64,000 nucleotides of DNA, taken from assembly GCF_015352455.1 (NCBI RefSeq), contig NZ_JADKPN010000001.1, forward strand, positions 744,001-808,000, in the 5' to 3' direction. The notes below the pieces were generated by a model. The model was not told the DNA's origin. It was given only the letters and a program-made list of their open reading frames with translations, and did no database searches. This document shows positions 15,035 to 24,466 of this stretch, one piece after another. Made by a program: the position numbers and the translations under genes. The stretch's first letter is position 1. Every line of letters begins with the position of its first letter. The stretch is from Nocardioides islandensis. GTDB lineage: Bacteria; Actinomycetota; Actinomycetes; Propionibacteriales; Nocardioidaceae.

Positions 15035-16786
15035 CTACTGCGTGATGTACATCGTCTGGAACGTCGGCATGCCACGCACGTTGTCGTTGAACATGCCGCC
15101 GATCTTGGAACCACGGATGATCGCGGTGCCGGCGTACCCGGTGTTGACGGCCGGGTAGTACTTCTCCTCGATCAGCTTGTCGAGCGCGTCCCAGCCCTTC
15201 GCGGCGTCGTCCGCCGGGCCGTCGAGGATCGACTTCTGCATGTCGTCGGCCTCCTTCTCCTTGAAGTTGGCCAGGTTCGGCATGCCGGCCAGGCCGACGA
15301 GCGAGCCGTCCCACTGGGCCGGGAACCACGAGCCACCGGTCGGCCAGTCCGAGCACCAGCCGCTGGAGCGGACGTTGATCGGGCTGTCGTAGTCGGTCCG
15401 CGCCTCACGGATCTTGTCCGTGGTCGAGGCGATCGGAGTGGCCGTGAAGCCACCGGCCTCGAGGCCCTTCACGATCTGGTCCTTGCCGGCCACCGACAGC
15501 GGGTCGTCGGTCGCGTAGAGGAACTTGATCTCGAAGCCGGTCGCGTTGGCCTGCTCGAGCAGCTGCTTGGCCTTCTCCGGGTCGGTGTTCTCGCCCTTGA
15601 TGCCGAGCACGTCGTACTCCGTGCGACCGGCCGTGCCGGGCGGGAGGATGTTCGTGCCGGGCACGCGGGTCAGGCCGACGATCTCACCGGCCGCCTTCCA
15701 GGCGTCGACGTACGGGTAGGCGTAACCGATCGCCTTGCGCACGTTGATGTCGGTGATCTTGGTCATGTCGATGTACCACATGTAGGTGCACGGGGACGTG
15801 CCCGTGACCAGGCGGTCGGGCGAGTCGGCCGTGATCTTCTTGTACGTCGGCGGCGTGATGTTGTCGTAGGTCACCGTCGTCTGACCGTCACCGGTGTCGC
15901 TCAGGATGGTGTTCTCGAGCTGGGCGGTGTCCTGGCCGAACTTGAACACCCACTTGTCCGCAGCCTGGATGCGGCCCGGGTCGGTGGCGGGGTCCCAGTT
16001 GGGGTTCTTGACCAGCGTCAGCGAGGTGCCGGGCTTGTAGTCCTCGAACATGTAGGGGCCGGTGGCCAGCGGGTGGTTGCCGTACTCCGAGCCAGTGTCC
16101 TTCGACTCAGGGATGCCCGTGAACACGGGGAACGACGCGTAGTAGTCCATCTCCGGGAACGGGCGGGACATCTTGATCGTGATGTCGTTGCCGTTCACCT
16201 CGACGCCCTTGTACGGGCTCTTGTCCTTGTACGGGCCCTTGTACGTGTCGCCGTCCTGGAAGAACTGGAGCTGGTACGTCGGGCCGTCGGGCAGCTCGTC
16301 GATCGCGAAGGACCGCGCGACGGCGTACGCCACGTCCTCGGCCTTCACCGGGGTGCCGTCCTCGTACTTGAGTCCGTCACGCAGCGTGAAGGTCCACGCG
16401 GTGTTGTCCTTGTTCGGACGGCCGAGGTCGGTGGCCATGTCCGGGATGAGGATCATCTCGCCGGTGTCGGGGTCGTAGGCGTACTGCGTCAGCGCCCGGG
16501 TCACCAGGTTCATGATCTCGGTGGAGTCGGTGAAGTACGCCCGCGTCGGGTCGAGGGTCGCCGGCACCTGGAGGGTGAGCACGGTGATCGTGCCGCCCTG
16601 GGCGGCGTCGTCGGGCACGGTGAGGGGGCCCTGGGCATCGGGGTTCTTGCCGGCGCCCGCGTTTCCGCCTTCACCAAGGCTGGGTGTCGGCGTATCGGCG
16701 TCGCTCCCCCCGCTGCCGCCACAGGCGGCCAGGGCGAGCAGTGAGGCAGCGGCGATCGCCGCCACTGCAGCTCTCTTCAGTCGCAC
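15035..16786 (-). CDS. Peptide/family 5 ABC transporter substrate-binding lipoprotein (copy B)
   Basis: The 583-residue tandem paralogue of copy A. The lipobox LLALAACGG gives an acylated Cys21, followed by a Ser/Gly/Pro linker that differs from copy A while the mature domain hardly differs (shared TSPCTYMWY, WCSDWP and GGSWFPAQWDG segments). Most substitutions lie in the linker and the last 100 residues. Both copies contain Cys in SPCTYMW and WCSDW that could pair. It is divergent from the racemase gene and followed by its own terminator, so it forms a single-gene unit. Such proteins bind oligopeptides or other solutes and recruit a permease encoded elsewhere. Confidence 0.9.
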   Translation of the reverse strand: MRLKRAAVAAIAAASLLALAACGGSGGSDADTPTPSLGEGGNAGAGKNPDAQGPLTVPDDAAQGGTITVLTLQVPATLDPTRAYFTDSTEIMNLVTRALTQYAYDPDTGEMILIPDMATDLGRPNKDNTAWTFTLRDGLKYEDGTPVKAEDVAYAVARSFAIDELPDGPTYQLQFFQDGDTYKGPYKDKSPYKGVEVNGNDITIKMSRPFPEMDYYASFPVFTGIPESKDTGSEYGNHPLATGPYMFEDYKPGTSLTLVKNPNWDPATDPGRIQAADKWVFKFGQDTAQLENTILSDTGDGQTTVTYDNITPPTYKKITADSPDRLVTGTSPCTYMWYIDMTKITDINVRKAIGYAYPYVDAWKAAGEIVGLTRVPGTNILPPGTAGRTEYDVLGIKGENTDPEKAKQLLEQANATGFEIKFLYATDDPLSVAGKDQIVKGLEAGGFTATPIASTTDKIREARTDYDSPINVRSSGWCSDWPTGGSWFPAQWDGSLVGLAGMPNLANFKEKEADDMQKSILDGPADDAAKGWDALDKLIEEKYYPAVNTGYAGTAIIRGSKIGGMFNDNVRGMPTFQTMYITQ

Positions 16787-16971
16787 GTCAGTTCCTTTCG
16801 TGCCTCGGAGTCGTGACCTCGGCAGGATCCGATGCCGTCATCGCGAGGCCAATGGGCTGTGCGGAACCGCAACTTTCGAGCCTCAATCGCAACCTCTTCG
16901 TGACCTGCGCCCTGCGTGCTCCCGACAGACTTTTCGGGGGCTTCCTAGGTGCGAGGGAAGGGACGCAGAAC
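16787..16971. promoter_or_regulatory. Divergent promoter region between copy B and the racemase gene
   Basis: 185 bp of lower GC than the flanking genes. It must hold both promoters. No clear operator palindrome is visible. Confidence 0.35.
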
Positions 16972-17694
16972 GTGTTTCACATCGGTGTCGTCGGGCACAC
17001 GATCGAGGGAGCAGCCGACTTCGTGCGCGGGATCGCGACGTACGGCCAGCGGGCCATGTCGGACTACCAGCACCCGGAGTTCTCGCTGAACTGCGTGGCC
17101 ATGGGCGAGAGCCTCGACGCGATGCGGCGCGGGGACCTGGACGAGTTCCGGTCGCTGCTCTCCCTGAGCACGCGGCGGCTGCGCGCCGGCGGCGCCGACT
17201 TCTTCGCCTGCCCCGACAACACGGCCCACCTGGCGCTGGAGGCCTACGGTCCCGACCTCGCCCTGCCCGGCCTGCACATCGCCGACGTGGTCGTGAACGA
17301 GGCGCACCGGCTGGGCCACGACACCATCGGGCTGCTGGGCACGACGTGGGTGATGGACTCCGACATGTACCGCCGGCGCTGCGAGGCCCGGGGCATCGCC
17401 ACGCTCGTGCCCGAGCCAGGTGACGCCACCACCCTGCACGGGATCATCCTCGACGAGCTGGTCGTCGGGAGCTTCTCCGCCGAGGCGCGCGACGAGGTGC
17501 TGGCCATCATCGGCCGGCTCGCCGACAAGGGCTGCTCCGCCGTCGCGCTGGCCTGCACCGAGCTGTCCCTGCTCGTGCCGCCCGCGGTCTCCCCGGTACC
17601 GCTGCTGAACTCCACCCGCCTGCTCGCGCAGGCCGCGGTCGACACCGCCGTCGGCAAGCACCCCTTGCCGGACTGGCGCGGAGGTCACGACTGA
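16972..17694 (+). CDS. Aspartate/glutamate racemase family protein
   Basis: A 240-residue protein starting at GTG 16972, preceded by a GAGGGAAGGGA ribosome-binding region. The two catalytic cysteines of the cofactor-independent racemase fold are visible: Cys80 in ACPDNTAH and a second in ALACTELSLL near residue 195. The N-terminal HIGVVGHTIEGAADF matches the first strand. Length fits the aspartate/glutamate/hydantoin racemase superfamily. It could interconvert D- and L-amino acids, or act on another alpha-substituted acid. The neighbouring peptide-binding proteins suggest a link to amino-acid or peptide use, by context only. Confidence 0.8.
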   Translation: MFHIGVVGHTIEGAADFVRGIATYGQRAMSDYQHPEFSLNCVAMGESLDAMRRGDLDEFRSLLSLSTRRLRAGGADFFACPDNTAHLALEAYGPDLALPGLHIADVVVNEAHRLGHDTIGLLGTTWVMDSDMYRRRCEARGIATLVPEPGDATTLHGIILDELVVGSFSAEARDEVLAIIGRLADKGCSAVALACTELSLLVPPAVSPVPLLNSTRLLAQAAVDTAVGKHPLPDWRGGHD

Positions 17695-17750
17695 CCTCCT
17701 GGTGTCACGTACTCAGGACGCGACAGGCCCGGGGATGCCACCCTCGCGGC

Positions 17751-18266
17751 ATGCGCCGTGTGCTCGTCCTCCTGCTGGCCGTGCCGGTGCTCGTCGCATG
17801 CGGCCCTCCGCCCGCGACGCCGGCCCTGGAGTGCGACGCGGCGACCCTGACCGAGCTCGGGTACCTGACCACTGGTCGGTGGGCCTGGTTCACGACCACG
17901 GGCGGCCGCGCGAGGTTCTCGGTCAGGAACCCGTACGACGGAAGCATCAACTTCACCCCGGACGACCGGACGATCTACGTCGGCGACGCGGGCACGGTGC
18001 CCGAGACGGGGTCGGACAGCCGCATCTCCAACTCGGTCGCGTCGGTCGCGGTCGATCCCGAGCACCCCGGGACCATGGACCTGGAGGCGGGGTCGTACTG
18101 GATCGCCGGCTACGCCGCGCCGACCACCATGGCGACCTGCCCGGGCACCACGATCAGTGGCGTCGTACCCGCTGTCGGCACCGTCGCCACCACGACCCCC
18201 TCGCCGACCCCGTCGAGCCCGTCACCGCAGCCGACGTGCGCCACCCCCGGGACCGTCTGCTCCTAG
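17751..18266 (+). CDS. Hypothetical secreted lipoprotein
   Basis: A 171-residue protein with a clear lipoprotein signal: MRRVLVLLLAVPVLVAC, lipobox Cys17. The mature part holds a probable small beta domain (residues about 25-130) with two or three cysteines and a Ser/Pro/Thr-rich C-terminal tail (PSPTPSSPSPQP). I do not recognise a family. It is monocistronic and convergent with lutC. Confidence 0.65.
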   Translation: MRRVLVLLLAVPVLVACGPPPATPALECDAATLTELGYLTTGRWAWFTTTGGRARFSVRNPYDGSINFTPDDRTIYVGDAGTVPETGSDSRISNSVASVAVDPEHPGTMDLEAGSYWIAGYAAPTTMATCPGTTISGVVPAVGTVATTTPSPTPSSPSPQPTCATPGTVCS

Positions 18267-18289
18267 GACGGCTCCGCACGGAGCTCCCG

Positions 18290-18868
18290 TCAGCCGACGA
18301 GCAGGACGATCAACGTCCGCGGGCCGTGGACCCCTTCGACCCGGTCGAGCTCGATGTCGCTAGTGGCGCTGGGGCCGCTGATCCAGGTGAGCGGCTTCGC
18401 GGGGTCGAGGCGGGGCATCGCGTCCGGGACGTCGGCGACGACCTGGTCGGCGCGCACGATGCAGACGTGCACGTCGGGGACCAGGGTGATCGCGCGGCGG
18501 CCCTGGCCGGGGCCGTGGTCGAGGACGATCGTGCCGGTCTCGGCGATGCCGACGGTCGCGTCGGTGACGACGGCCGCGCAGGCGTCCAGCTCGGCCGGGC
18601 TCAGCCCGTCGTCGACGACCGCGTCCGGCAGTCTCACCGAGAGGCCGTCCGGCACGACGACGCGGCCCTCGGGCAGCGCGGCCGTGAGCCTGGCGCGCAG
18701 GGTGCGGGGCGTGCAGCGGACGACGGTGGCGCGGTAGTCGGCTACCCGTTCGGCGAACAGCCCCACCACGTCCTCGGGCGACGACCCGGCGGGGATCGCG
18801 GAGTTCGGGGCGGAGACGCCGGCCGTCGCCGTGCGGATGCGGGCCAGGATCTCGTCGCGGGCGCTCAC
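18290..18868 (-). CDS. lutC: Lactate utilization protein C (LUD domain)
   Basis: A 192-residue LUD-domain protein, third subunit of the LutABC L-lactate oxidation complex of the cytosol. Visible features are the N-terminal SARDEILARIR, the ETGTIVLDHGPGQGRR core and the terminal GPSATSDIELDRVEGVHGP, which is highly typical of LutC. Start GTG 18868 overlaps the stop of lutB (GTGA, 18865-18868). It is the last gene of the long rha-lut block. Confidence 0.9.
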   Translation of the reverse strand: MSARDEILARIRTATAGVSAPNSAIPAGSSPEDVVGLFAERVADYRATVVRCTPRTLRARLTAALPEGRVVVPDGLSVRLPDAVVDDGLSPAELDACAAVVTDATVGIAETGTIVLDHGPGQGRRAITLVPDVHVCIVRADQVVADVPDAMPRLDPAKPLTWISGPSATSDIELDRVEGVHGPRTLIVLLVG

Positions 18869-20277
18869 GATCGTCCCCCGTCGGTACGGCGCCACCAGGC
18901 GCGGAAGGACTCGCGCGGCGCCCGCGGGAGGTCGCGCGCGCCGGTCCAGGCCGACGCGCCGAAGCGCGCGGCGACGCCGGTACCGAGCCGTGCGGCCCGC
19001 TCGGCCAGCCCGAGGCGCTTGCCCGAGGAGAAGGTGGCAGCGGCGCCCTTCATCGCGACGCTCTCGCGGCTCGGGATCCCGCCCCGGTGCGCGTCGACGA
19101 CCTGGGAGCGGAGGTCGACGAGCACCGACGGGATGTCGATGCGGACCGGGCACACCTCGAAACAGGCGCCGCACAGGGACGACGCGTAGGGGAGCGAGTC
19201 GACCTGCTCGTCGACGCCGACGCCCTTCAGCAGCGGGTTGAGGATGGCGCCGATGGGACCGGGGTACACCGAGCCGTACGCGTGCCCGCCGACCCGCTCG
19301 TACACGGGGCAGGAGTTCAGGCAGGCCGAGCAGCGGATGCAGCGCAGCGCCTGGCGGCCGACCTGGTCGGCCAGCGCCCGGGTGCGGCCGTTGTCGAGCA
19401 GCACGACGACGACCTCCTGCGGGCCGTCACCCGGGGTCACGCCGGTCCAGGTGGAGGTGTAGGGGTTCATCCGCTCGCCGGTCGACGAGCGCGGCAGCAG
19501 CCGGAGGAAGACGTCGAGGTCCTCCCAGGTCGGCACGACCTTCTCGATGCCGACCACCGAGACCAGCACCTCGGGGAGGGTCAGGCACATCCGGCCGTTG
19601 CCCTCGGACTCGACCACGACCAGCGTGCCGGTCTCGGCGACGGCGAAGTTCGCTCCGGACACCGCCATCCGGGCCGAGAGGAACTTCGCGCGCAGGTGCG
19701 CGCGGGCCGCGCCCGCGAGGACGGCCGGCTCGTCGGTCAGGTCCTCGGCACCGTCCATGCGGCGCCGGAAGATCTCGCGGATCTCGGCGCGGTTGCGGTG
19801 GATCGCCGGCACCAGGATGTGGCTGGGCAGGTCGTCGCCGAGCTGCACGATCAGCTCGGCGAGGTCCGTCTCCCAGGCCGCGATGCCCTGCGCCTCGAGG
19901 GCCTCGTTGAGGCCGATCTCCTGGGTCACCATCGACTTGACCTTCACCACCTCGTCGATGCCGTGAGCCTGCGCGACCTCGGCCACGATCGCGCACGCCT
20001 CCTCGGCGTCGCGGGCCCACCGCACGGTGGCACCCGCCGCGGTGAGTCGCTCCTCGAGCCGGACCAGGTGCTCGTCGAGGGAGGCCAGCGCGGCGTCCTT
20101 GATCGCCGCCCCGGCGAGCCGCAGCTCCTCCCAGTTCTCCACCTCGGCGACCACCCGGGCCCGCTTGTCGCGGATCGTGGCCGTGGCGTGCGCGAGGTTG
20201 CGGCGCAGCTGGGTGTCCGCCAGCGCCTCCCGGGCCGCGACGGGGAACTTCGGCATCCCGACGAACGTGCCGGTCAT
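18865..20277 (-). CDS. lutB: Lactate utilization iron-sulfur protein B
   Basis: A 470-residue protein. An N-terminal LUD domain (residues about 60-300, with ETGTLVVVESEGNGR) is followed by a bacterial-ferredoxin-like domain carrying two [4Fe-4S] motifs: C313-x2-C316-x2-C319-x3-C323 and C369-x2-C372-x3-C376. It passes electrons from L-lactate oxidation, with LutA and LutC. Start ATG 20277 overlaps the stop of lutA (ATGA). In-frame sequence upstream of it lies inside lutA and is not used. Confidence 0.92.
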   Translation of the reverse strand: MTGTFVGMPKFPVAAREALADTQLRRNLAHATATIRDKRARVVAEVENWEELRLAGAAIKDAALASLDEHLVRLEERLTAAGATVRWARDAEEACAIVAEVAQAHGIDEVVKVKSMVTQEIGLNEALEAQGIAAWETDLAELIVQLGDDLPSHILVPAIHRNRAEIREIFRRRMDGAEDLTDEPAVLAGAARAHLRAKFLSARMAVSGANFAVAETGTLVVVESEGNGRMCLTLPEVLVSVVGIEKVVPTWEDLDVFLRLLPRSSTGERMNPYTSTWTGVTPGDGPQEVVVVLLDNGRTRALADQVGRQALRCIRCSACLNSCPVYERVGGHAYGSVYPGPIGAILNPLLKGVGVDEQVDSLPYASSLCGACFEVCPVRIDIPSVLVDLRSQVVDAHRGGIPSRESVAMKGAAATFSSGKRLGLAERAARLGTGVAARFGASAWTGARDLPRAPRESFRAWWRRTDGGRS

Positions 20278-21008
20278 GACTCCTCCGTGGATGCCAGGAC
20301 CTCGGCCAGGTGCATCACCCGTACGCCGGCCCGCTGGCGGGTCAGCGCCCCGCCGATGTTCATCAGGCAGCTGTTGTCGCCCGCGACCAGCACCTCGGCG
20401 CCGGTCTCCCGGACGTGCCGCGCTTTGTCGGAGACCATCGCCACCGACGTGTCGGCGTTCTTCACCGCGAACGTGCCTCCGAAGCCGCAGCACTCCTCGG
20501 CCCGCGGCAGGTCCACCAGCTCCAGCCCGCGGACGGCATCGAGCAGCTGCGTCGGCTTGTCGCCGACGCCGAGCATCCGCAGCGAGTGGCAGGTGGGGTG
20601 GTAGGTGACGCGGTGCGGGAAGTACGCGCCGACGTCGGTTACGTGGAGCACGTCGACGAGGAACTCGCTCAGCTCGTAGGTCCGGGGTCCGGTGCGCTCG
20701 ACGGCCGCGACGAGCTCCGGGTCACCGGACCGGCGGGCGACGATGCCGTGCTGGTGCCGGGCGGACCCCGCGCAGGACCCGGACGGGGTGACGATCGCGT
20801 CGTACCCGTCGAACGCCTTCACGAACGACCGCAACGGTGGGACGGCCTCGTCGAGGTACCCGGTGTTCACCATCGGCTGCCCGCAGCAGGTCTGGGCCTC
20901 GGGGAAGTCGACCTCGACGCCGAGACGTCGTAGCAGGGTGACGACCGCCTTCCCGACGTCGGGGAAGAGCGCGTCGTTGATGCACGTCACCATCAGCGCG
21001 ACCCTCAT
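20274..21008 (-). CDS. lutA: Lactate utilization protein A (CCG-domain)
   Basis: A 244-residue Fe-S protein with two cysteine-rich CCG domains: TCCGQPMVNTGY near residue 40 and ECCGFGGTFAVKN near residue 177, plus the paired cysteines in SGSCAGS and NSCLMNIGG. It binds Fe-S clusters and completes the lactate-oxidising complex with LutB and LutC. Start ATG 21008 is only 10 bases beyond the stop of rhaB, so it is very probably co-transcribed with the rhamnose genes. Confidence 0.92.
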   Translation of the reverse strand: MRVALMVTCINDALFPDVGKAVVTLLRRLGVEVDFPEAQTCCGQPMVNTGYLDEAVPPLRSFVKAFDGYDAIVTPSGSCAGSARHQHGIVARRSGDPELVAAVERTGPRTYELSEFLVDVLHVTDVGAYFPHRVTYHPTCHSLRMLGVGDKPTQLLDAVRGLELVDLPRAEECCGFGGTFAVKNADTSVAMVSDKARHVRETGAEVLVAGDNSCLMNIGGALTRQRAGVRVMHLAEVLASTEES

Positions 21009-21018
21009 GGCTCGATCC

Positions 21019-22422
21019 TCATGCGTGAGGGGCGAAGCGCGCCAGGTCGTGGGTGCGCGCGACCAGGGCACGCAGGTCGGCCAGGGTCGGGCCGACGACC
21101 CCCGCGGCCCGTGCCTGCACCAGCACGTTGCCGATGGCGGTCGCCTCGACGGGTCCGGCCAGCACCGGGAGGCCCGAGCGGTCCGCGATCGCCTGGCAGA
21201 GGAAGGAGTTCTGCGCGCCGCCGCCGACGACGTGCACGACGCCGATCGAGCGGCCGGCCAAGGACGCCGCCCGCTCGATGGCGGTGGCGACCGCGGCCGC
21301 GATGCTCAGCACGATGCATCGGATCGCCGCCACACGGCCCCGGGGTGGGGCGACCCCGTGCTCGTGGCACCACTGTCCGATGCGGGCCTGCATGTCGCCA
21401 GGAGGCAGGAACATCTCGTCCTGCACGTCGACGACCGGCACCGGTACGTCGTACGCCTCGGCCGCGCGGAGCATGCCGGCCAGGTCGGTCTCGCCCCACG
21501 TGCGCAGGGTCTCGCTGAGCAGCCAGGTGCCCATCACGTTGGTCAGGAACCGGACCGTGCCGTCGACGCCCCCCTCGTTGGTGAAGTTCGTCCGGCGCGC
21601 GTCCTCGGTGAGCACGGGCTGGTCGAGCTCGAGGCCGGCGAGGGCCCAGGTGCCGAGGGAGACGTACGCCGCGTCGTCGCTCGACAACGGGGTGCCGACG
21701 ATCGCGGACGCGGTGTCGTGTGACCCGACCGCGACGACGGGGATGCGTCCGCCGACGCGGTCGGAGACCGTGGGGATGAGGTGGCCGATCTCGTGCCCGG
21801 GGTCGACCAGGTCGGCGAACAGCGTGACGTCCAGGCCGAGGCGGACCATCAGCTCGGTGTCCCAGTCCCGGGTGGTGACGTCGAGCAGGCCGGTGGTCGA
21901 GGCGTTGGTGCGCTCGGTGACCGCGTTCGCGCTGAGCGCGGCCGCGACCAGGTCCGGGACCAGCAGCACCTGGTCGGCCTCGTCGAGGCCGTCGTCCGCG
22001 GCGAGCTGGTAGAGCGTGTTGAAGGAGAGGTGCTGGAGGCCGTTGCGGCGGTAGAGCTCCTCGTCCCCGATGAGCTCGGCCACTCGGGCCGGGCCGACCT
22101 GGTTGCGGCGCTCGTCGCGGTAGCAGAAGGGCTGCGCGAGCAGGCGTCCCGCGCGCAAGCGACCGTAGTCCACCGCCCAGCTGTCGATGCCGACCGAGGT
22201 GAGCGGACCGGCGGCGTACGCCGTGGCGAGCCCGGCGACGGCGTGCTCGACGAGTGCGTCGACGTCCCAGTGCAGGCCGTCGTCGGCGGGCACCGGGCCG
22301 TTCGGGAAGCGAGCGGCCGCCTCGAGCCGCAGGGTGTCGGGTCCGACCTCGCCGACCATCACCCGGCCGCTGGACGCGCCCAGGTCGACGGCGGCGAAGC
22401 GCCCCGACCTGTGACCTGTCAT
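21019..22422 (-). CDS. rhaB: Rhamnulokinase (FGGY kinase)
   Basis: A 467-residue sugar kinase that phosphorylates L-rhamnulose to L-rhamnulose-1-phosphate. FGGY-fold motifs are the N-terminal AAVDLGASSGRVMVGEV, VGIDSWAVDYG with the catalytic Asp region, AVGSHDTASAI, and the nucleotide-binding VVGGGAQNSFLCQ. Start ATG 22422 overlaps the aldolase/dehydrogenase stop by ATGA (22419-22422). Length is normal for bacterial RhaB. Confidence 0.92.
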   Translation of the reverse strand: MTGHRSGRFAAVDLGASSGRVMVGEVGPDTLRLEAAARFPNGPVPADDGLHWDVDALVEHAVAGLATAYAAGPLTSVGIDSWAVDYGRLRAGRLLAQPFCYRDERRNQVGPARVAELIGDEELYRRNGLQHLSFNTLYQLAADDGLDEADQVLLVPDLVAAALSANAVTERTNASTTGLLDVTTRDWDTELMVRLGLDVTLFADLVDPGHEIGHLIPTVSDRVGGRIPVVAVGSHDTASAIVGTPLSSDDAAYVSLGTWALAGLELDQPVLTEDARRTNFTNEGGVDGTVRFLTNVMGTWLLSETLRTWGETDLAGMLRAAEAYDVPVPVVDVQDEMFLPPGDMQARIGQWCHEHGVAPPRGRVAAIRCIVLSIAAAVATAIERAASLAGRSIGVVHVVGGGAQNSFLCQAIADRSGLPVLAGPVEATAIGNVLVQARAAGVVGPTLADLRALVARTHDLARFAPHA

Positions 22423-24461
22423 CTCAGGAACGCCGCGGCCACGCCGGAGTCGACGGGGATGTGCAGCCCGGTGGTGCGGCTGAGCTCGGGGGAGCAGAGC
22501 ACGAACACCGCCTGGGCGCAGTGCTCCGGCAGCACCTCCTGCTTGAGCAGCGTGCGCTGGGCGTAGAACTTGCCCAGCTCGGCCTCGTCCACGCCGTACA
22601 CCGCCGCGCGTTGCGCGCCCCAGCCGCCGGCGAAGATGCCGGAGCCCTGGACGACGCCGTCGGGGTTGACGCCGTTGACCTTGATGCCGTGCTCGCCGAG
22701 CTCGGCGGCCAGCAGCCGGACCTGGTGGGCCTGGTCGGCCTTCACCGCGGAGTACGCGATGTTGTTGGGGCCGGCGAAGACGGAGTTCTTCGAGGAGATG
22801 TAGACGATGTCGCCCCCGAGCTCCTGCTCGATGAGCACCTTGGCCGCCGCGCGCGAGACCAGGAACGAGCCCTTGGCCATCACGTCGTGCTGGAGGTCCC
22901 AGTCGGCGACCGTCGTCTCGAGGAGGGTCTTGGACAGCGACAGCCCGGCGTTGTTGACGACCAGGTCCACGCCGCCGAAGGCCAGCACGGTCGCGTCGAC
23001 CATGGCCTGCACCGCGGCCTCGTCGGCCACGTCCACCTGGACCCCGACGGCCACGTCGGCGGTGCCGATCTCGGCCGCCGCGGCCTGCGCCTTCTCCAGG
23101 GACAGGTCGGCGATCACGACACAGGCGCCCTCGGCGGCCAGCTTCGTGGCGATGGCCCTGCCGATGCCGGAGGCGGCGCCGGTGACCAGCGCGACGCGGG
23201 TGGCCAGCGGCTTGGGCTTCGGCATCCGCTGGAGCTTGGCCTCCTCGAGGGCCCAGTACTCGATGCGGAACTTCTCCGCCTCGTCGATGGGGGCGTACGT
23301 CGAGAGGCCCTCGGCGCCGCGCATCACGTTGATGGCGTTGACGTAGAACTCGCCGGCGACACGCGCCGTCTGCTTGTCCTTGCCGAACGAGAACATCCCC
23401 ACGCCGGGCACGAGAACGATCAGCGGGTCGGCGCCGCGGATGGCCGGCGAGTCCTCGACCGCGTTGCGGTCGTAGTAGCCCTGGTAGTCGTCGCGGTACG
23501 AGCCGTGCAGCTCCTTGAGCCGCGCGACCGTCTCCTCGACCGACGCCGACGCGGGCAGGTCCAGCAGCATCGGCTTGACCTTGGTGCGCAGGAAGTGGTC
23601 GGGGCACGAGGTGCCCAGGGCGGCGAGGCGCGGGTGCTCGGCGGAAGCCAGGAACTCCAGGACCTCGGGAGAGTCGGTGAAGTGGCCGACCATGGGCTTG
23701 TCGGTCGAGGCCAGCCCGCGGATGGTGGGGGCGATGGCCGCGGCCTTGGCGCGACGCTCGGCGTCCGGGAGGGCGGCGTACCCGTCCAGTGCGGGACCGA
23801 AGGGCTCGGCCTTGCTGTGCTCGGCGATGTACGCCGCGGCGGTGTCGATGATCCAGAGGCTGTTCTTCTCGGACTCCTCGGACGAGTCGCCCCACGCGGT
23901 GATGCCGTGGCCGCCGAGGATGCAGCCGACCGCCTGCGGGTTGGCCTCCTTGATGGCCGCGATGTCCAGGCCGAGCTGGAAGCCCGGTCGGCGCCACGGC
24001 ACCCAGACGACCTGGTCGCCGAAGATCTCCTTGGTCAGCGCCTCGCCGTCGGCGGCGGTCGCGATGGCGATGCCCGAGTCGGGGTGCAGGTGGTCGACGT
24101 GCGCGGCGTCGACCAGACCGTGCATCGCCGTGTCGATCGACGGCGCGGCCCCGCCCTTGCCGTGCAGGCAGTAGTCGAACGCCGCCACCATCTCGTCCTC
24201 GCGCTCGACGCCGGGGTAGACGTTCGTGAGCGCGCGCATCCGGTCCAGCCGCAGCACCGCCAGGCCGGACTCGGTCAGCGTGCCGAGGTCGCCCCCGGAG
24301 CCCTTCACCCAGAGCAGGTCGACGTCCTCGCCGGTCACCGGGTCGGTCTCGGTGCCCTTGGCGGAGGTGTTGCCGCCGGCGTAGTTGGTGTTCTTGGGGT
24401 CGCGGCCCAGGCGGTTGGACCGCGCGACGAGCGCGGCCACCGTCTCGTTCGTCGGTGACAT
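22419..24461 (-). CDS. rhaEW: Fused rhamnulose-1-phosphate aldolase / short-chain dehydrogenase
   Basis: About 680 residues in two domains. Residues about 1-400 form a class II aldolase-type domain with AGGNTSAKG, the metal-site HVDHLHPDSG and HGITAWG. Residues about 420-680 form a Rossmann SDR with TGAASGIGRAIA, NNAG and the catalytic Tyr-Lys in YSAVK. Rhamnulose-1-P aldolase/lactaldehyde-dehydrogenase fusions (RhaEW, B. subtilis YuxG type) yield DHAP plus L-lactate. I favour ATG 24461 (MSPTNETV), 5 bases after the rhaI stop and 11 bases from GGATGGAA; ATG 24476 is also possible. Coupled to rhaB by ATGA. Confidence 0.9.
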   Translation of the reverse strand: MSPTNETVAALVARSNRLGRDPKNTNYAGGNTSAKGTETDPVTGEDVDLLWVKGSGGDLGTLTESGLAVLRLDRMRALTNVYPGVEREDEMVAAFDYCLHGKGGAAPSIDTAMHGLVDAAHVDHLHPDSGIAIATAADGEALTKEIFGDQVVWVPWRRPGFQLGLDIAAIKEANPQAVGCILGGHGITAWGDSSEESEKNSLWIIDTAAAYIAEHSKAEPFGPALDGYAALPDAERRAKAAAIAPTIRGLASTDKPMVGHFTDSPEVLEFLASAEHPRLAALGTSCPDHFLRTKVKPMLLDLPASASVEETVARLKELHGSYRDDYQGYYDRNAVEDSPAIRGADPLIVLVPGVGMFSFGKDKQTARVAGEFYVNAINVMRGAEGLSTYAPIDEAEKFRIEYWALEEAKLQRMPKPKPLATRVALVTGAASGIGRAIATKLAAEGACVVIADLSLEKAQAAAAEIGTADVAVGVQVDVADEAAVQAMVDATVLAFGGVDLVVNNAGLSLSKTLLETTVADWDLQHDVMAKGSFLVSRAAAKVLIEQELGGDIVYISSKNSVFAGPNNIAYSAVKADQAHQVRLLAAELGEHGIKVNGVNPDGVVQGSGIFAGGWGAQRAAVYGVDEAELGKFYAQRTLLKQEVLPEHCAQAVFVLCSPELSRTTGLHIPVDSGVAAAFLR

Positions 24462-24466
24462 GGGGG

